Shown one piece after another: positions 1 through 8,716 of a stretch of DNA of 64,000 nt; position 1 is the first letter of the stretch; each line of letters opens with the position of its first letter. The DNA comes from Aphidius gifuensis. Taxonomy: Eukaryota > Arthropoda > Insecta > Hymenoptera > Braconidae. Location of the stretch: positions 1,364,001 to 1,428,000 of the forward strand of contig NC_057788.1 of assembly GCF_014905175.1 (NCBI RefSeq), given 5' to 3'. Under the pieces are notes generated by a model, which was given only the letters and a program-made list of their open reading frames with translations, made no database searches and was not told the DNA's origin. The position numbers were made by a program, and so were the translations under genes.

Positions 1-21
1 GATTATTCAAGCTTCAATTAT

Positions 22-3000
22 TTAACCATAGCGTGGTGCTCTAAAATAACAATTATGAGATTCACAAATATTACAATCTATTCTTTCACCTGTATACAAA
101 GCACAATATTCTGCTTTATACGGTGGATATTTAATATGAAAAATAATTGATTTTGGGATATTCCAAGCTTGTTTAACTTCAATGATATTATTAGTATTAT
201 TAAATAAATACAAATCTTCAATATTACTGCTCTCAAATGCACCATTTTTAATACAGCTAATTTTGTTATTCGACAAATCTATCTTATTTATTTTAATATT
301 ACCAAATATATTTTTTTCAATCGTTTCAAGTTTATTATAACTTAAATTTAATAAATTAAAATTTTCATTACCATCAATTTTAAATGATCCATCATCAATA
401 TTCTCAATGTCATTATTATTCAATAAAAGTGAAAATATATTTTCCATATCATTAAATACATTTACATTAATACTCGTTATTTTATTAAATGACAAATTTA
501 TATATTTCAATTTATCCAGTAAATTAAATGCATCACGATAAATGGCCATCAACCTTGTTTTAGTTATCGTCAATATTTCAATTTGTTGCATACAAATAAA
601 TGAATTTTCTTGAAGCTCGTAAATTTTACTAAATGTATAACGAATATCAGTTATTGAATTTGATATATTTTTCGAATATAAATTACGACAAATACCAACG
701 GTATCATTACCAACAATTTCCAGGGTTTTTAATCTACCAAGATTTATCAATACTTGACTGAGATATAGAAAAGATTCATCAATTTGAATTTTAAGATATT
801 TAAGTGATGGTAAAAATTTAAATAAATTATTTTTCAATATCACTGGTCCACAATTAATTTCTAAATTTTCCAATTCCGTTAAACCATCAAATGATTCAGG
901 ATAAATATAAAAACCATTTGCAATATTTTCATGAATAATTAATGTTTTTAATTCCGAATTAATATTTGAATTTTTAAATGCATATTTATCGATATTTGTT
1001 ATTGACATATTTGATATTTCAAGTTTTCCCGCCGTTTTTTTGAATAATCCAATCAAATCATCGATCCATGATGTAGATCTAAATGACACAGAAGTTATAG
1101 CATTGTAACTGACACAAATTCGAAACAGATCTTGATCAAAGCATGATATTTCAATTTTAGAAATGTTAAGATACCAAGCAAATTGATCGCTAATTAGTCC
1201 ATCATTATTATGTACATAAAGCTTTTCAATTTCCATATTTGTCAATGCACTATTTTCAATTTGCCATAGTGCATTATTTGATAAATCTAGCTCTTTACTT
1301 TTAACACCATTAAATGTATCTTTTTTTATTTGTATTAATAAATTATAACTTAAATCAAGCATTGACAGTGTTTTATTGGCAAATGCATTGTCTTCGATAA
1401 ATTTAATTTTATTATTACTTAGTGATAATAATTTTAAACGGGTTAATTCATTGAAAATATTTTTATCAATTCGTGTTAATTTATTTGATGATAATATTAG
1501 GCTATTTAATTTATAAAGTTTATCAAATGCTTCGGGTAAAATTTTTTCAAGCTGGCTATTTGTTATGCAAAGATGTTCAAGTTTATTTAAACAAAAAAAA
1601 TCAGATTTTTGTAGAGATCTAAATGTTCCATTTGTATATCGAAGACGTTTTATATTTGATTGTGGATATTTACATATTTCAGGATTACAAATAGCAACTT
1701 CTTTAGCATCAATAATGAATAAATTTTCAATGGATACTCGATTGGTTAATTCACAAACACAAACATCAGATTTCCATGAATTATCAAGTGTTGAAATTTC
1801 AAGTGTTTTCAAAGTTGCCTTGATATTATCTAAAATAAATATATTAAATTTAATTGGTTGTGTTTTTAGCTTTAAAACTTCAAGATTTGATAAACCTGTA
1901 AATGATTCTGTATTGATTAAAAAATTTTTTGCTGTAGATGTTATTATTAATGTTGTAATTGTTAAATTAACAAATGATCTATCTTTTATTGATGAAATTT
2001 CATTGTCTTCAATTTCAAGTGTATGTGGTACCATTTCTTCATAATCAAATTGCATAATTAAATTTACCACTGTTAAATTTGATGTTTTACAAATTTTAAA
2101 ATATTTATATTCACTCATGTAACAATAAATTTGATCATTTTGATATTGAGTCAATAAATCAAGGCCAAAAATTTTTGCTTGTATTTTTGGATTCAATATA
2201 ACATCATAATTTTTTGGATCGAAATAAACTTTTGTGTTATTATCAAGACCCCATGAGGAATCATAACTATCGATAAATTTATTATTATTAAATAAATAAA
2301 TACTATCAATTGAAGAATTAATAAATGCATTTTTTTCGATAAATTGAATGTTATTATTTGATAAGTCAATTATACTACATTTGATATTTCTAAACATTTT
2401 CCATCCAATATATTCTAATGCATTGTAAGTCAATTTAATTAACGATAATTTCACACCTTCAACAATGAATGCTCTATTGTCAATAATTTTTATTGAATTA
2501 TTACTCAAATTAATTTCTCGTAATGATGCAATATTAAATACATTTGAAGTTATATGTGTTAATTGACGATTCGAAATTATTGACACTGTGTTTAGCTCAT
2601 CTAGGCCTTCAAATGCTCCAGCCTCAATAGTCACTAAATTAGTTTCTGTAATTATAAAATGTTTAAGTAATTTTAAACATTTGAAACATCCATTTGGCAA
2701 TATTTTTAAATGACCACTGGTATATTTGAGTTTTAGTAAATTTAATGACTCATTTTTTAATTGGTAATCACAAATATTTGCAGCTTGATGATTTAAAAGT
2801 TCCAAGTCAACTAAATTTTGATGATTTTTTATGATCACATTGATGCTTGATAGTTTTGTATTTGATACACGTAATTTTAAGGATTTTAATTTTGGTATTT
2901 CTTGAAAATTATTGTCGTTGAGTAAAACAATTGGTGAATTTATTTCTAGCTTTTCAAGATTTTTTAATGTTGCAAATGCATATGGTTCAATTGTAATTTT

Positions 3001-3300
3001 TTTATCAAGTAAATTGAGTTTTAAAGTTGTTATTGATGAAATTTGATCGGTAAATTCAAAATTATATATTTTACCAGTTAATTTACTGGACATTTCAATT
3101 TCTTTTAAATCACTTGAGTTGTAGATATTTTTTTTTTGATGAAATATCCATCGTCCCATGTAACAAGTATCATAGTCTTTTGTGTTTTCTTTTTTGCACA
3201 TAATCAATGACTCATCAATGGCCTTGATGGGAATAAATAATAGCAATAAATATATCACAAGTAATTTTATCAAAATCCACAATACTTTAGTGCTGTTCAT
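22..3300 (-). CDS. Secreted LRR protein, array copy 1 (most divergent)
   Basis: Intact intronless frame of 1,092 codons. The N-terminus is a hydrophobic signal peptide (residues about 1-27) ending near PIKA. The rest is leucine-rich repeats with no later transmembrane stretch and no TIR domain, so the product should be secreted. Three modules are visible: about 28-385, 390-715 and 717-1092. Modules 2 and 3 open with a two-cysteine cap (FKIC, FRIC), and each module ends with an LYLFNN- or LYVHNN-like repeat followed by a tryptophan. Many NxS/T sequons suggest glycosylation. The N-terminal half is clearly diverged from the other copies, but the last ~65 codons nearly match copy 4. The C-terminus is cysteine-rich and ends in RYG. 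Soluble LRR-only proteins of this kind are known in aphidiine wasp venoms, and Toll or chaoptin ectodomains are more distant relatives. Function is not known; the venom role is inferred. Confidence 0.85.
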   Translation of the reverse strand: MNSTKVLWILIKLLVIYLLLLFIPIKAIDESLIMCKKENTKDYDTCYMGRWIFHQKKNIYNSSDLKEIEMSSKLTGKIYNFEFTDQISSITTLKLNLLDKKITIEPYAFATLKNLEKLEINSPIVLLNDNNFQEIPKLKSLKLRVSNTKLSSINVIIKNHQNLVDLELLNHQAANICDYQLKNESLNLLKLKYTSGHLKILPNGCFKCLKLLKHFIITETNLVTIEAGAFEGLDELNTVSIISNRQLTHITSNVFNIASLREINLSNNSIKIIDNRAFIVEGVKLSLIKLTYNALEYIGWKMFRNIKCSIIDLSNNNIQFIEKNAFINSSIDSIYLFNNNKFIDSYDSSWGLDNNTKVYFDPKNYDVILNPKIQAKIFGLDLLTQYQNDQIYCYMSEYKYFKICKTSNLTVVNLIMQFDYEEMVPHTLEIEDNEISSIKDRSFVNLTITTLIITSTAKNFLINTESFTGLSNLEVLKLKTQPIKFNIFILDNIKATLKTLEISTLDNSWKSDVCVCELTNRVSIENLFIIDAKEVAICNPEICKYPQSNIKRLRYTNGTFRSLQKSDFFCLNKLEHLCITNSQLEKILPEAFDKLYKLNSLILSSNKLTRIDKNIFNELTRLKLLSLSNNKIKFIEDNAFANKTLSMLDLSYNLLIQIKKDTFNGVKSKELDLSNNALWQIENSALTNMEIEKLYVHNNDGLISDQFAWYLNISKIEISCFDQDLFRICVSYNAITSVSFRSTSWIDDLIGLFKKTAGKLEISNMSITNIDKYAFKNSNINSELKTLIIHENIANGFYIYPESFDGLTELENLEINCGPVILKNNLFKFLPSLKYLKIQIDESFLYLSQVLINLGRLKTLEIVGNDTVGICRNLYSKNISNSITDIRYTFSKIYELQENSFICMQQIEILTITKTRLMAIYRDAFNLLDKLKYINLSFNKITSINVNVFNDMENIFSLLLNNNDIENIDDGSFKIDGNENFNLLNLSYNKLETIEKNIFGNIKINKIDLSNNKISCIKNGAFESSNIEDLYLFNNTNNIIEVKQAWNIPKSIIFHIKYPPYKAEYCALYTGERIDCNICESHNCYFRAPRYG

Positions 3301-4020
3301 ATTTTTATTTTTTATTACACAAGAACGTACTGATAAAATTCTAAAGCTTAATAAGAAATGTATTTGAACTATTCAAGTGATTTGAAGTAACAACTTGGAA
3401 AGACCGAGGATCAGATAAAACTGAAATACCTATTTTATTTGTAAATATGTGATAAAATTTTACATGAAGTATACAACTGATTAGTGTGTTCATAAATAAG
3501 ATTTTGTTTTCGAACAGGAAACGCAAACATGAATTTAAAAAATAATATAGTTCAAAATGATAAAAATTACTTGAACAACAGTTATGTACATATAACTATT
3601 TTTGTTTGTGTAAATAAACTTGTCACATGAAAAAGTTTATCGGAATGATGATAAAAAAAAATATAAATCGTGAATAAATTTTTATATGATAATAATTTCT
3701 ATCAGGCCGATTTTTTTGTGGAATCAGTTTAATTTAATTTGTAATTATGCAGTTAAAGGATCGTTGTGACTCAGATTGTATAATTTTTTTTTTTGTACAC
3801 CCAGGTAGAAGAAAGAGTCAATTTTTTGACTTCTCGTATCGGATTAACGTGTGAAGTCAAAGAGTGACCTCAAGTTGACGTCGAATTGACTCAAATTTCT
3901 ACCTGGGTGGTTTACTGTTAAATAATTTTAAATTTTACATATATATTTTTCAAACAAATGATGAAATGAAAAGAAAAAAATTACATTTTTCGATAAATTA
4001 GAATATGATTATTATTTTAT
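3301..4020. other. Intergenic spacer upstream of LRR copy 1
   Basis: This is the AT-rich 5' flank of copy 1 and 3' flank of copy 2. It holds the small inverted-repeat element at 3798-3909. I do not find the TATA block that precedes the other copies, so copy 1 may be driven differently. Confidence 0.6.
3798..3909. mobile_element. Small MITE-like element with 13-bp terminal inverted repeats
   Basis: A 112-bp element bounded by CACCCAGGTAGAA on the left and its exact reverse complement TTCTACCTGGGTG on the right. The imperfect match continues inward as AGAGTCAA and TTGACTCAAA. The interior repeats GTCAA/TTGAC units in both orientations, and base composition is less AT-rich than the surroundings. 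No coding capacity. I see no convincing target-site duplication. It fits a non-autonomous DNA transposon remnant. Confidence 0.65.
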
Positions 4021-7000
4021 TTATCCACGTGCTGGATAAAATTCAATAACATAATCTTCATACATATGAGCGATAGTAAAGTTAGGGATTCTCCAAGCTG
4101 GATTGATGACGCTGATCTTGAAATTATTATGCAAATATAGTTGTTTGATGTTGGTGTCTTTGAATGCGTCATTTTCAATGCGGCTTATTTTGTTGTATGA
4201 TAAATCTAATTGATCACATTTAACACCGTCAAAAGTATCACTTTTAATATTAATTTCATTGTGACTTAAATTTAAAAGCTTTATATTTTCAATACCAGGT
4301 AACAGAAATGTTTTATCTTGGATGTTTTTGATTTCATTGTTATTTAATAAAATTACAGCAAGATTTTTGAGATTATTAAACAAATTCATTGGAAGAGTAG
4401 TTAATTTGTTGAATGACAAGTTTATGTATTTGAGATTATTTAGTAAACTAAATACACCAGCTTGAATTATCATCAGATTTGTTTTGGTTATTGTTAATAT
4501 TTCAATTTGTGGGAGACAATTAAATGAATCTTCTTGGAATTCATCTATTTTACCACTTACATAACGAATGTCAATTATTGAATTTGATATATATTTTGAA
4601 TATAAATTTTGACAAATACCAATAGTTCTATTGCCAATAATTTCTAGGGTTTTTAGATTATTAAGATCCTTTAATATTTGACTAAAAAATACAAAAGTTT
4701 CATCTATTTGAATTTTAAGATATTTGAGTGATGGTAAAAAATAAAATAAATGATATTTGAGAAATACTGGTCCAGTATTTATTTCTAAATTTTCCAATTT
4801 TGTCAAACCATCAAATGATTCGGGATCAATATAAAATCCATACGAGTCATTTTTATTATTAATAATCAATGTTTTTAATTGCAGCCCAATACTTGAATTT
4901 TTAAATGCATATTTATCAATTGACTGAATGTTATTGTCATTTATTTCAACTTTATCAATAATAGACCATGGAAGAATGTCGAAAATATATTCTGTACCAT
5001 CTGTACTTGATTTTACAGATGAAATAGATTTGCGCCTTTTACATATTTTAATCATCCATTCCTTATTGTCACATGTTGTTTCAATTTTCAATTTACTTAC
5101 AGCCCATTGACGTAGATTTTTTACTAGTCTATCATTATTAAAAACATATAAATTATCAAGATTTAAATTATTGAATGCGTTCTTTTCGATTGAAATAATA
5201 TTGTTGTTTGATAAATCTAATACAGAACATGACGCTGCAAGAAATGTATTTTCTCTGATATGAGTTAATGAATTATAGCTCAAATCAAGTAGTGATAATT
5301 TTTTATTGCTGAATGAATTGTCATCAATACGTTCAATCGTATTGTTTCTCAGAACAAGTATATTCAAATTATTTAATGGTGCAAACGCATCCTGATGAAT
5401 ATGTTTTATTAGATTTGATATTAGTTTCAATTCAATGAGGTTTTCAAGTCCAATAAATGCTCCAGTTCCGATTGTTTCAAGGCTACTATTACTTATTTCG
5501 AGATATTTCAGTTTATTCAAACACGAAAAAATCATTGGTTGTAAATTTTTAAATGTACCACTCACGTAGCGAAGATGTATGATATTGAATTTATTACTTT
5601 TACATGTTTCATGACAAATATCAATTGTATTATGATGAACAATTGATAAACTTTGTAAATTCGTCATATTAGATAATAATTCACAGGAACGCATAGTGTA
5701 GAATGCCCAAGATTCAGTTGTTGAAATTTCAAGTGATATTAAAGATCTTAAATTATGAAAAACTGATGTTTTAAACAACATTGGTTTAGTTTTAAATTTT
5801 AAAACTTCAAGATTTGGCAATCCTGCAAACGAATGTTCATTGATAATAAAATTATCAGCTGTAGATGTAATCATTAAAGTCGTTATTTTCAAATTAATAA
5901 ATGCATTGCTATCAATTGACGTTATTTCATTGTCGTTGATATGGAGCGTCTTAGGTTGCCACAGATCAAGAAAAAGTGATCTGACTGAAGTTAATGACTT
6001 CAAATTAGATGTTTTACAAATTTTAAAATAACTATATTTACTCAAGTAACAAGTGTCTGTTGAGTTTTTCATACTCATTGAATAATGATTGTTGTTATTA
6101 TTTTCAATAGGACTTATCGCTACATCAAAAGCTTGTTGATCAAAATAGATTATAGTAGTATTATAATCAATACCCCATTTTAATATATTTAGATCAAAAA
6201 ATTGATTGTCATAGAAATAAATTGTATCAATGTGGGATTTATTAAATGCTTTATCCAAGACAACTAAAATACCACTATGGGTAAGATCAACAACACTACA
6301 TTTAATATTTTTGAAAATACCTTCTCCAATAAATTCCAAAGAATTGTAACTCAAATTGAGTAATGATAATTTTTTATTGTCAATTGTCAATGCTCCATCA
6401 TCGATTATCTGTATTGAATTATTACTCAAATTAATAATATCCAAACTTCTAATATTAAATATATTTGCAGGTATGTAAGTCAGTTTAATATTTGATATTA
6501 ATGACACTGTTTTTAATTTTTTTAAAACACCAAATGCACCACTCGCAATAAAAGTTAAATTACTCTCAGCAATTGTAAGATGTTGAAGATTTTTTAAACA
6601 CATAAATGATTGACGAGTTAGTATTTCCACTGAACTACTTTTCAAGCTAATAAAGGTTATTTTTATTATTAAATGATTTAAAAATTTCAGTTTTTGTAAA
6701 TTCAAATGTTTGGTTAAAATATCATTGAAATGTTGTCTTGTTTTATTGGCTATTTGTATTTTTAAATATTTTAAATTATCTAGACCATAAAAACTATCTT
6801 CGTCTAGTAAAACTGAGGCTAAATTAATTTCCAAATTTTCCAAGCTTTTAAAATTTGAAAAAACAAGTGGTTCAATATGCAATTCAACATCAGCAGCCAA
6901 ATTGAGTTGTAAAGTTTTAATTGTTGCAGATGTTGATATATTTTCAAATGCATTATTTTGTAAGACGTTGACTTTTTTATTCGTTATTTCAAGTTTATTT

Positions 7001-7164
7001 AAATACGTATTAATAATTGAATCTTTTTCTTGAAATACTGTCCAATCACCTGACTCACAATTCCTGTCGGATCCCGGAGCACTCGGGTAGCAATATGTTG
7101 TTATTGAAAAAACAAATGATGTATGTACTATTAATAATATACCCAGAATATTAATATTATTCAT
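4021..7164 (-). CDS. Secreted LRR protein, array copy 2
   Basis: Intact intronless frame of 1,047 codons starting MNNINILG, with a signal peptide of about 20 residues. The mature start carries a CY...CESGDWTVFQEKD cap. Three LRR modules run at about 20-370, 373-697 and 698-1047; modules 2 and 3 open with CYLSKYSYFKIC and a CDNKEWMIKIC-type cap. There is no membrane segment or TIR domain, so a soluble secreted product is expected. The C-terminus reads FYPARG, shared with copy 3. The protein is ~16 residues shorter than copy 3, largely because the first module has lost the stretch around the NIDICNL cysteine motif (near residue 170). A TATA block lies ~105-130 bp upstream of the ATG. Possibly a venom or gland protein; this is inference. 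Confidence 0.87.
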   Translation of the reverse strand: MNNINILGILLIVHTSFVFSITTYCYPSAPGSDRNCESGDWTVFQEKDSIINTYLNKLEITNKKVNVLQNNAFENISTSATIKTLQLNLAADVELHIEPLVFSNFKSLENLEINLASVLLDEDSFYGLDNLKYLKIQIANKTRQHFNDILTKHLNLQKLKFLNHLIIKITFISLKSSSVEILTRQSFMCLKNLQHLTIAESNLTFIASGAFGVLKKLKTVSLISNIKLTYIPANIFNIRSLDIINLSNNSIQIIDDGALTIDNKKLSLLNLSYNSLEFIGEGIFKNIKCSVVDLTHSGILVVLDKAFNKSHIDTIYFYDNQFFDLNILKWGIDYNTTIIYFDQQAFDVAISPIENNNNNHYSMSMKNSTDTCYLSKYSYFKICKTSNLKSLTSVRSLFLDLWQPKTLHINDNEITSIDSNAFINLKITTLMITSTADNFIINEHSFAGLPNLEVLKFKTKPMLFKTSVFHNLRSLISLEISTTESWAFYTMRSCELLSNMTNLQSLSIVHHNTIDICHETCKSNKFNIIHLRYVSGTFKNLQPMIFSCLNKLKYLEISNSSLETIGTGAFIGLENLIELKLISNLIKHIHQDAFAPLNNLNILVLRNNTIERIDDNSFSNKKLSLLDLSYNSLTHIRENTFLAASCSVLDLSNNNIISIEKNAFNNLNLDNLYVFNNDRLVKNLRQWAVSKLKIETTCDNKEWMIKICKRRKSISSVKSSTDGTEYIFDILPWSIIDKVEINDNNIQSIDKYAFKNSSIGLQLKTLIINNKNDSYGFYIDPESFDGLTKLENLEINTGPVFLKYHLFYFLPSLKYLKIQIDETFVFFSQILKDLNNLKTLEIIGNRTIGICQNLYSKYISNSIIDIRYVSGKIDEFQEDSFNCLPQIEILTITKTNLMIIQAGVFSLLNNLKYINLSFNKLTTLPMNLFNNLKNLAVILLNNNEIKNIQDKTFLLPGIENIKLLNLSHNEINIKSDTFDGVKCDQLDLSYNKISRIENDAFKDTNIKQLYLHNNFKISVINPAWRIPNFTIAHMYEDYVIEFYPARG

Positions 7165-7267
7165 TGTGGACGTAAATATATTTTCTAGCCACAGACCCTA
7201 CATAAAGATGCCGTGAGTTTAAACTGACTTCAGTAAAGATACAATTATGTAATCATTTTTACCACTC

Positions 7268-7298
7268 TTATATATATATATATATAGGTAACTGATTG
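7268..7298 (-). promoter_or_regulatory. Core promoter block of LRR copy 2
   Basis: On the minus strand this reads CAATCAGTTACC followed directly by a TATATA run, about 105-135 bp upstream of the ATG. The CAATCAGTTACCTATA core recurs before copies 3 and 5, with a shorter match before copy 6. Position and conservation support a shared TATA promoter. Confidence 0.6.
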
Positions 7299-7350
7299 CA
7301 TCACCGAAATATATATATATATATATATATTTTTTCCTTATCCGAACAAA

Positions 7351-7370
7351 GCAAACAAATATTTGTTTGC
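7351..7370. promoter_or_regulatory. 20-bp perfect palindrome with two forkhead-type sites
   Basis: The sequence GCAAACAAATATTTGTTTGC is its own reverse complement. Each half carries GCAAACA, which fits the forkhead consensus RYAAAYA. It lies ~190 bp upstream of the copy 2 start and just beyond the TATA block. Degenerate versions occur at 16778-16799 (before copy 4) and around 21990-22024 (before copy 5). Forkhead factors drive salivary- and silk-gland genes in flies and moths, so a gland enhancer role is plausible but inferred. Confidence 0.4.
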
Positions 7371-8439
7371 AGGCTTTTTATTTATCTCATTTATAAATGG
7401 AATTTTAGATACGACAAAATTATTTAGGCTAAAATTTTTTATTTAATATAACATAACTGACAGTGTAATGCGATAAACCAGTATTTTCGTCGAGCCAAGC
7501 GTGTATTATTATATTTAAAAAATACTTTAAAAATTTTAAAATTATTTGTTCAATTAGAAAACAAATTAATATAATGAATGTAATTAAACGAAATGATTTT
7601 TTCCCTTTTGTAAAAAATGATGTATTCAAAGTACTGCTAAAATTTTTGTATCTTTTTATTTCGACAATGATATATGTAAATTTTATATTTTTTCTTCCCT
7701 TGTTTTATATGATAATAAAAATTATTTAAAATTATCTTTTATTCTACAAAAGTTTATTTGCTAGGCTGGGAGTTTTATTTACCAAGTTTCACATGTATAA
7801 TTAATCTTTGTCACCATGCAAATAACTTTTTGAGTTCTTCTTTCGAAATATCATTATTTGATTTTTATAGTATTCAAAATTAGTGAAATGCGATAAGCGA
7901 ATATAAGCTCGTGGCATTTACTGAAAAAAATATCTATTTACTTAATTTGAATAATCATTTGTCGTTTTATTCATTTATTTAAAACAATTATTCATTTATG
8001 AAAAAAATTATTTTTCATTTTTATCTTTATCAAGGCATATATGTAATATAATCTGTAAAAAAAAAAAAATTCATAAAGGTAGTATTTTTTATTCAGCAAT
8101 TCAATCAATTTTATCCCATATATTACTTTTCAGTTAATTCAAATAAATGGAGTTAAATAAAAATCAGAGTATTTAAAAGTTACATTGGTAGTTAATACAT
8201 TCACAATTGAATAAATTACACAGGGTATATAACATGTTTTTCTTTTATATTTTTCATGTTTACAATGATTTTTTAATATGAGTTTTGAAAAAAAATAGAT
8301 AAACATATACACAAAGTACACTAGAAAAAAAATTTATCTTTTCATTCATTCTACAATATTGTATTCTTATTTTTTCTTTAATTTAATTAATAATAAATTT
8401 GTTTGTTTATAAATAATTCTTGTTAAAATCTCTAATAAG
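7371..8439. other. Intergenic spacer with conserved noncoding blocks
   Basis: No gene seen. About 250 bp at 7749-8000 is closely repeated at 22389-22640, upstream of copy 5. The stretch at ~8145-8320 resembles ~17405-17560, which sits just beyond the 3' end of copy 5. This spacer is therefore stitched from the 5' flank of one LRR unit and the 3' flank of another, as expected if a gene between them was lost. Confidence 0.6.
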
Positions 8440-8600
8440 ATATTGAATACATTTGAAGTTATATGGGTTGATTATTGATGGCTTAAATTATTGACACTGT
8501 GTTTACTTCATCTAGGCATTCAAATGCTCCTGCCTCAATTGTCACCACATTAGTTTCTGTAACTATAACATGTTTGATTATTTCAGATTGAACACTTTTT
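8440..8600 (-). pseudogene. Relic fragment of an LRR array gene
   Basis: This stretch aligns, at clearly recognisable nucleotide identity, with part of copy 1 at about 2,530-2,660. Shared strings include AATACATTTGAAGTTATATG, TTATTGACACTGTGTTTA and the CAAATGCTCC.GCCTCAAT core. It covers only about 50 codons of the first LRR module, is frame-disrupted, and is flanked by noncoding DNA. It is the remnant of a deleted copy related to copy 1. Confidence 0.7.
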
Positions 8601-8716
8601 TTGCACAGTTCACTATTGAATAATTATTATTTTACATATATATTTTTTAAATAAATAATAAAATGGAAAGAAAAAAATACATTTTTCGATAAATTAGAAT
8701 ATGATTATTATTTTAT

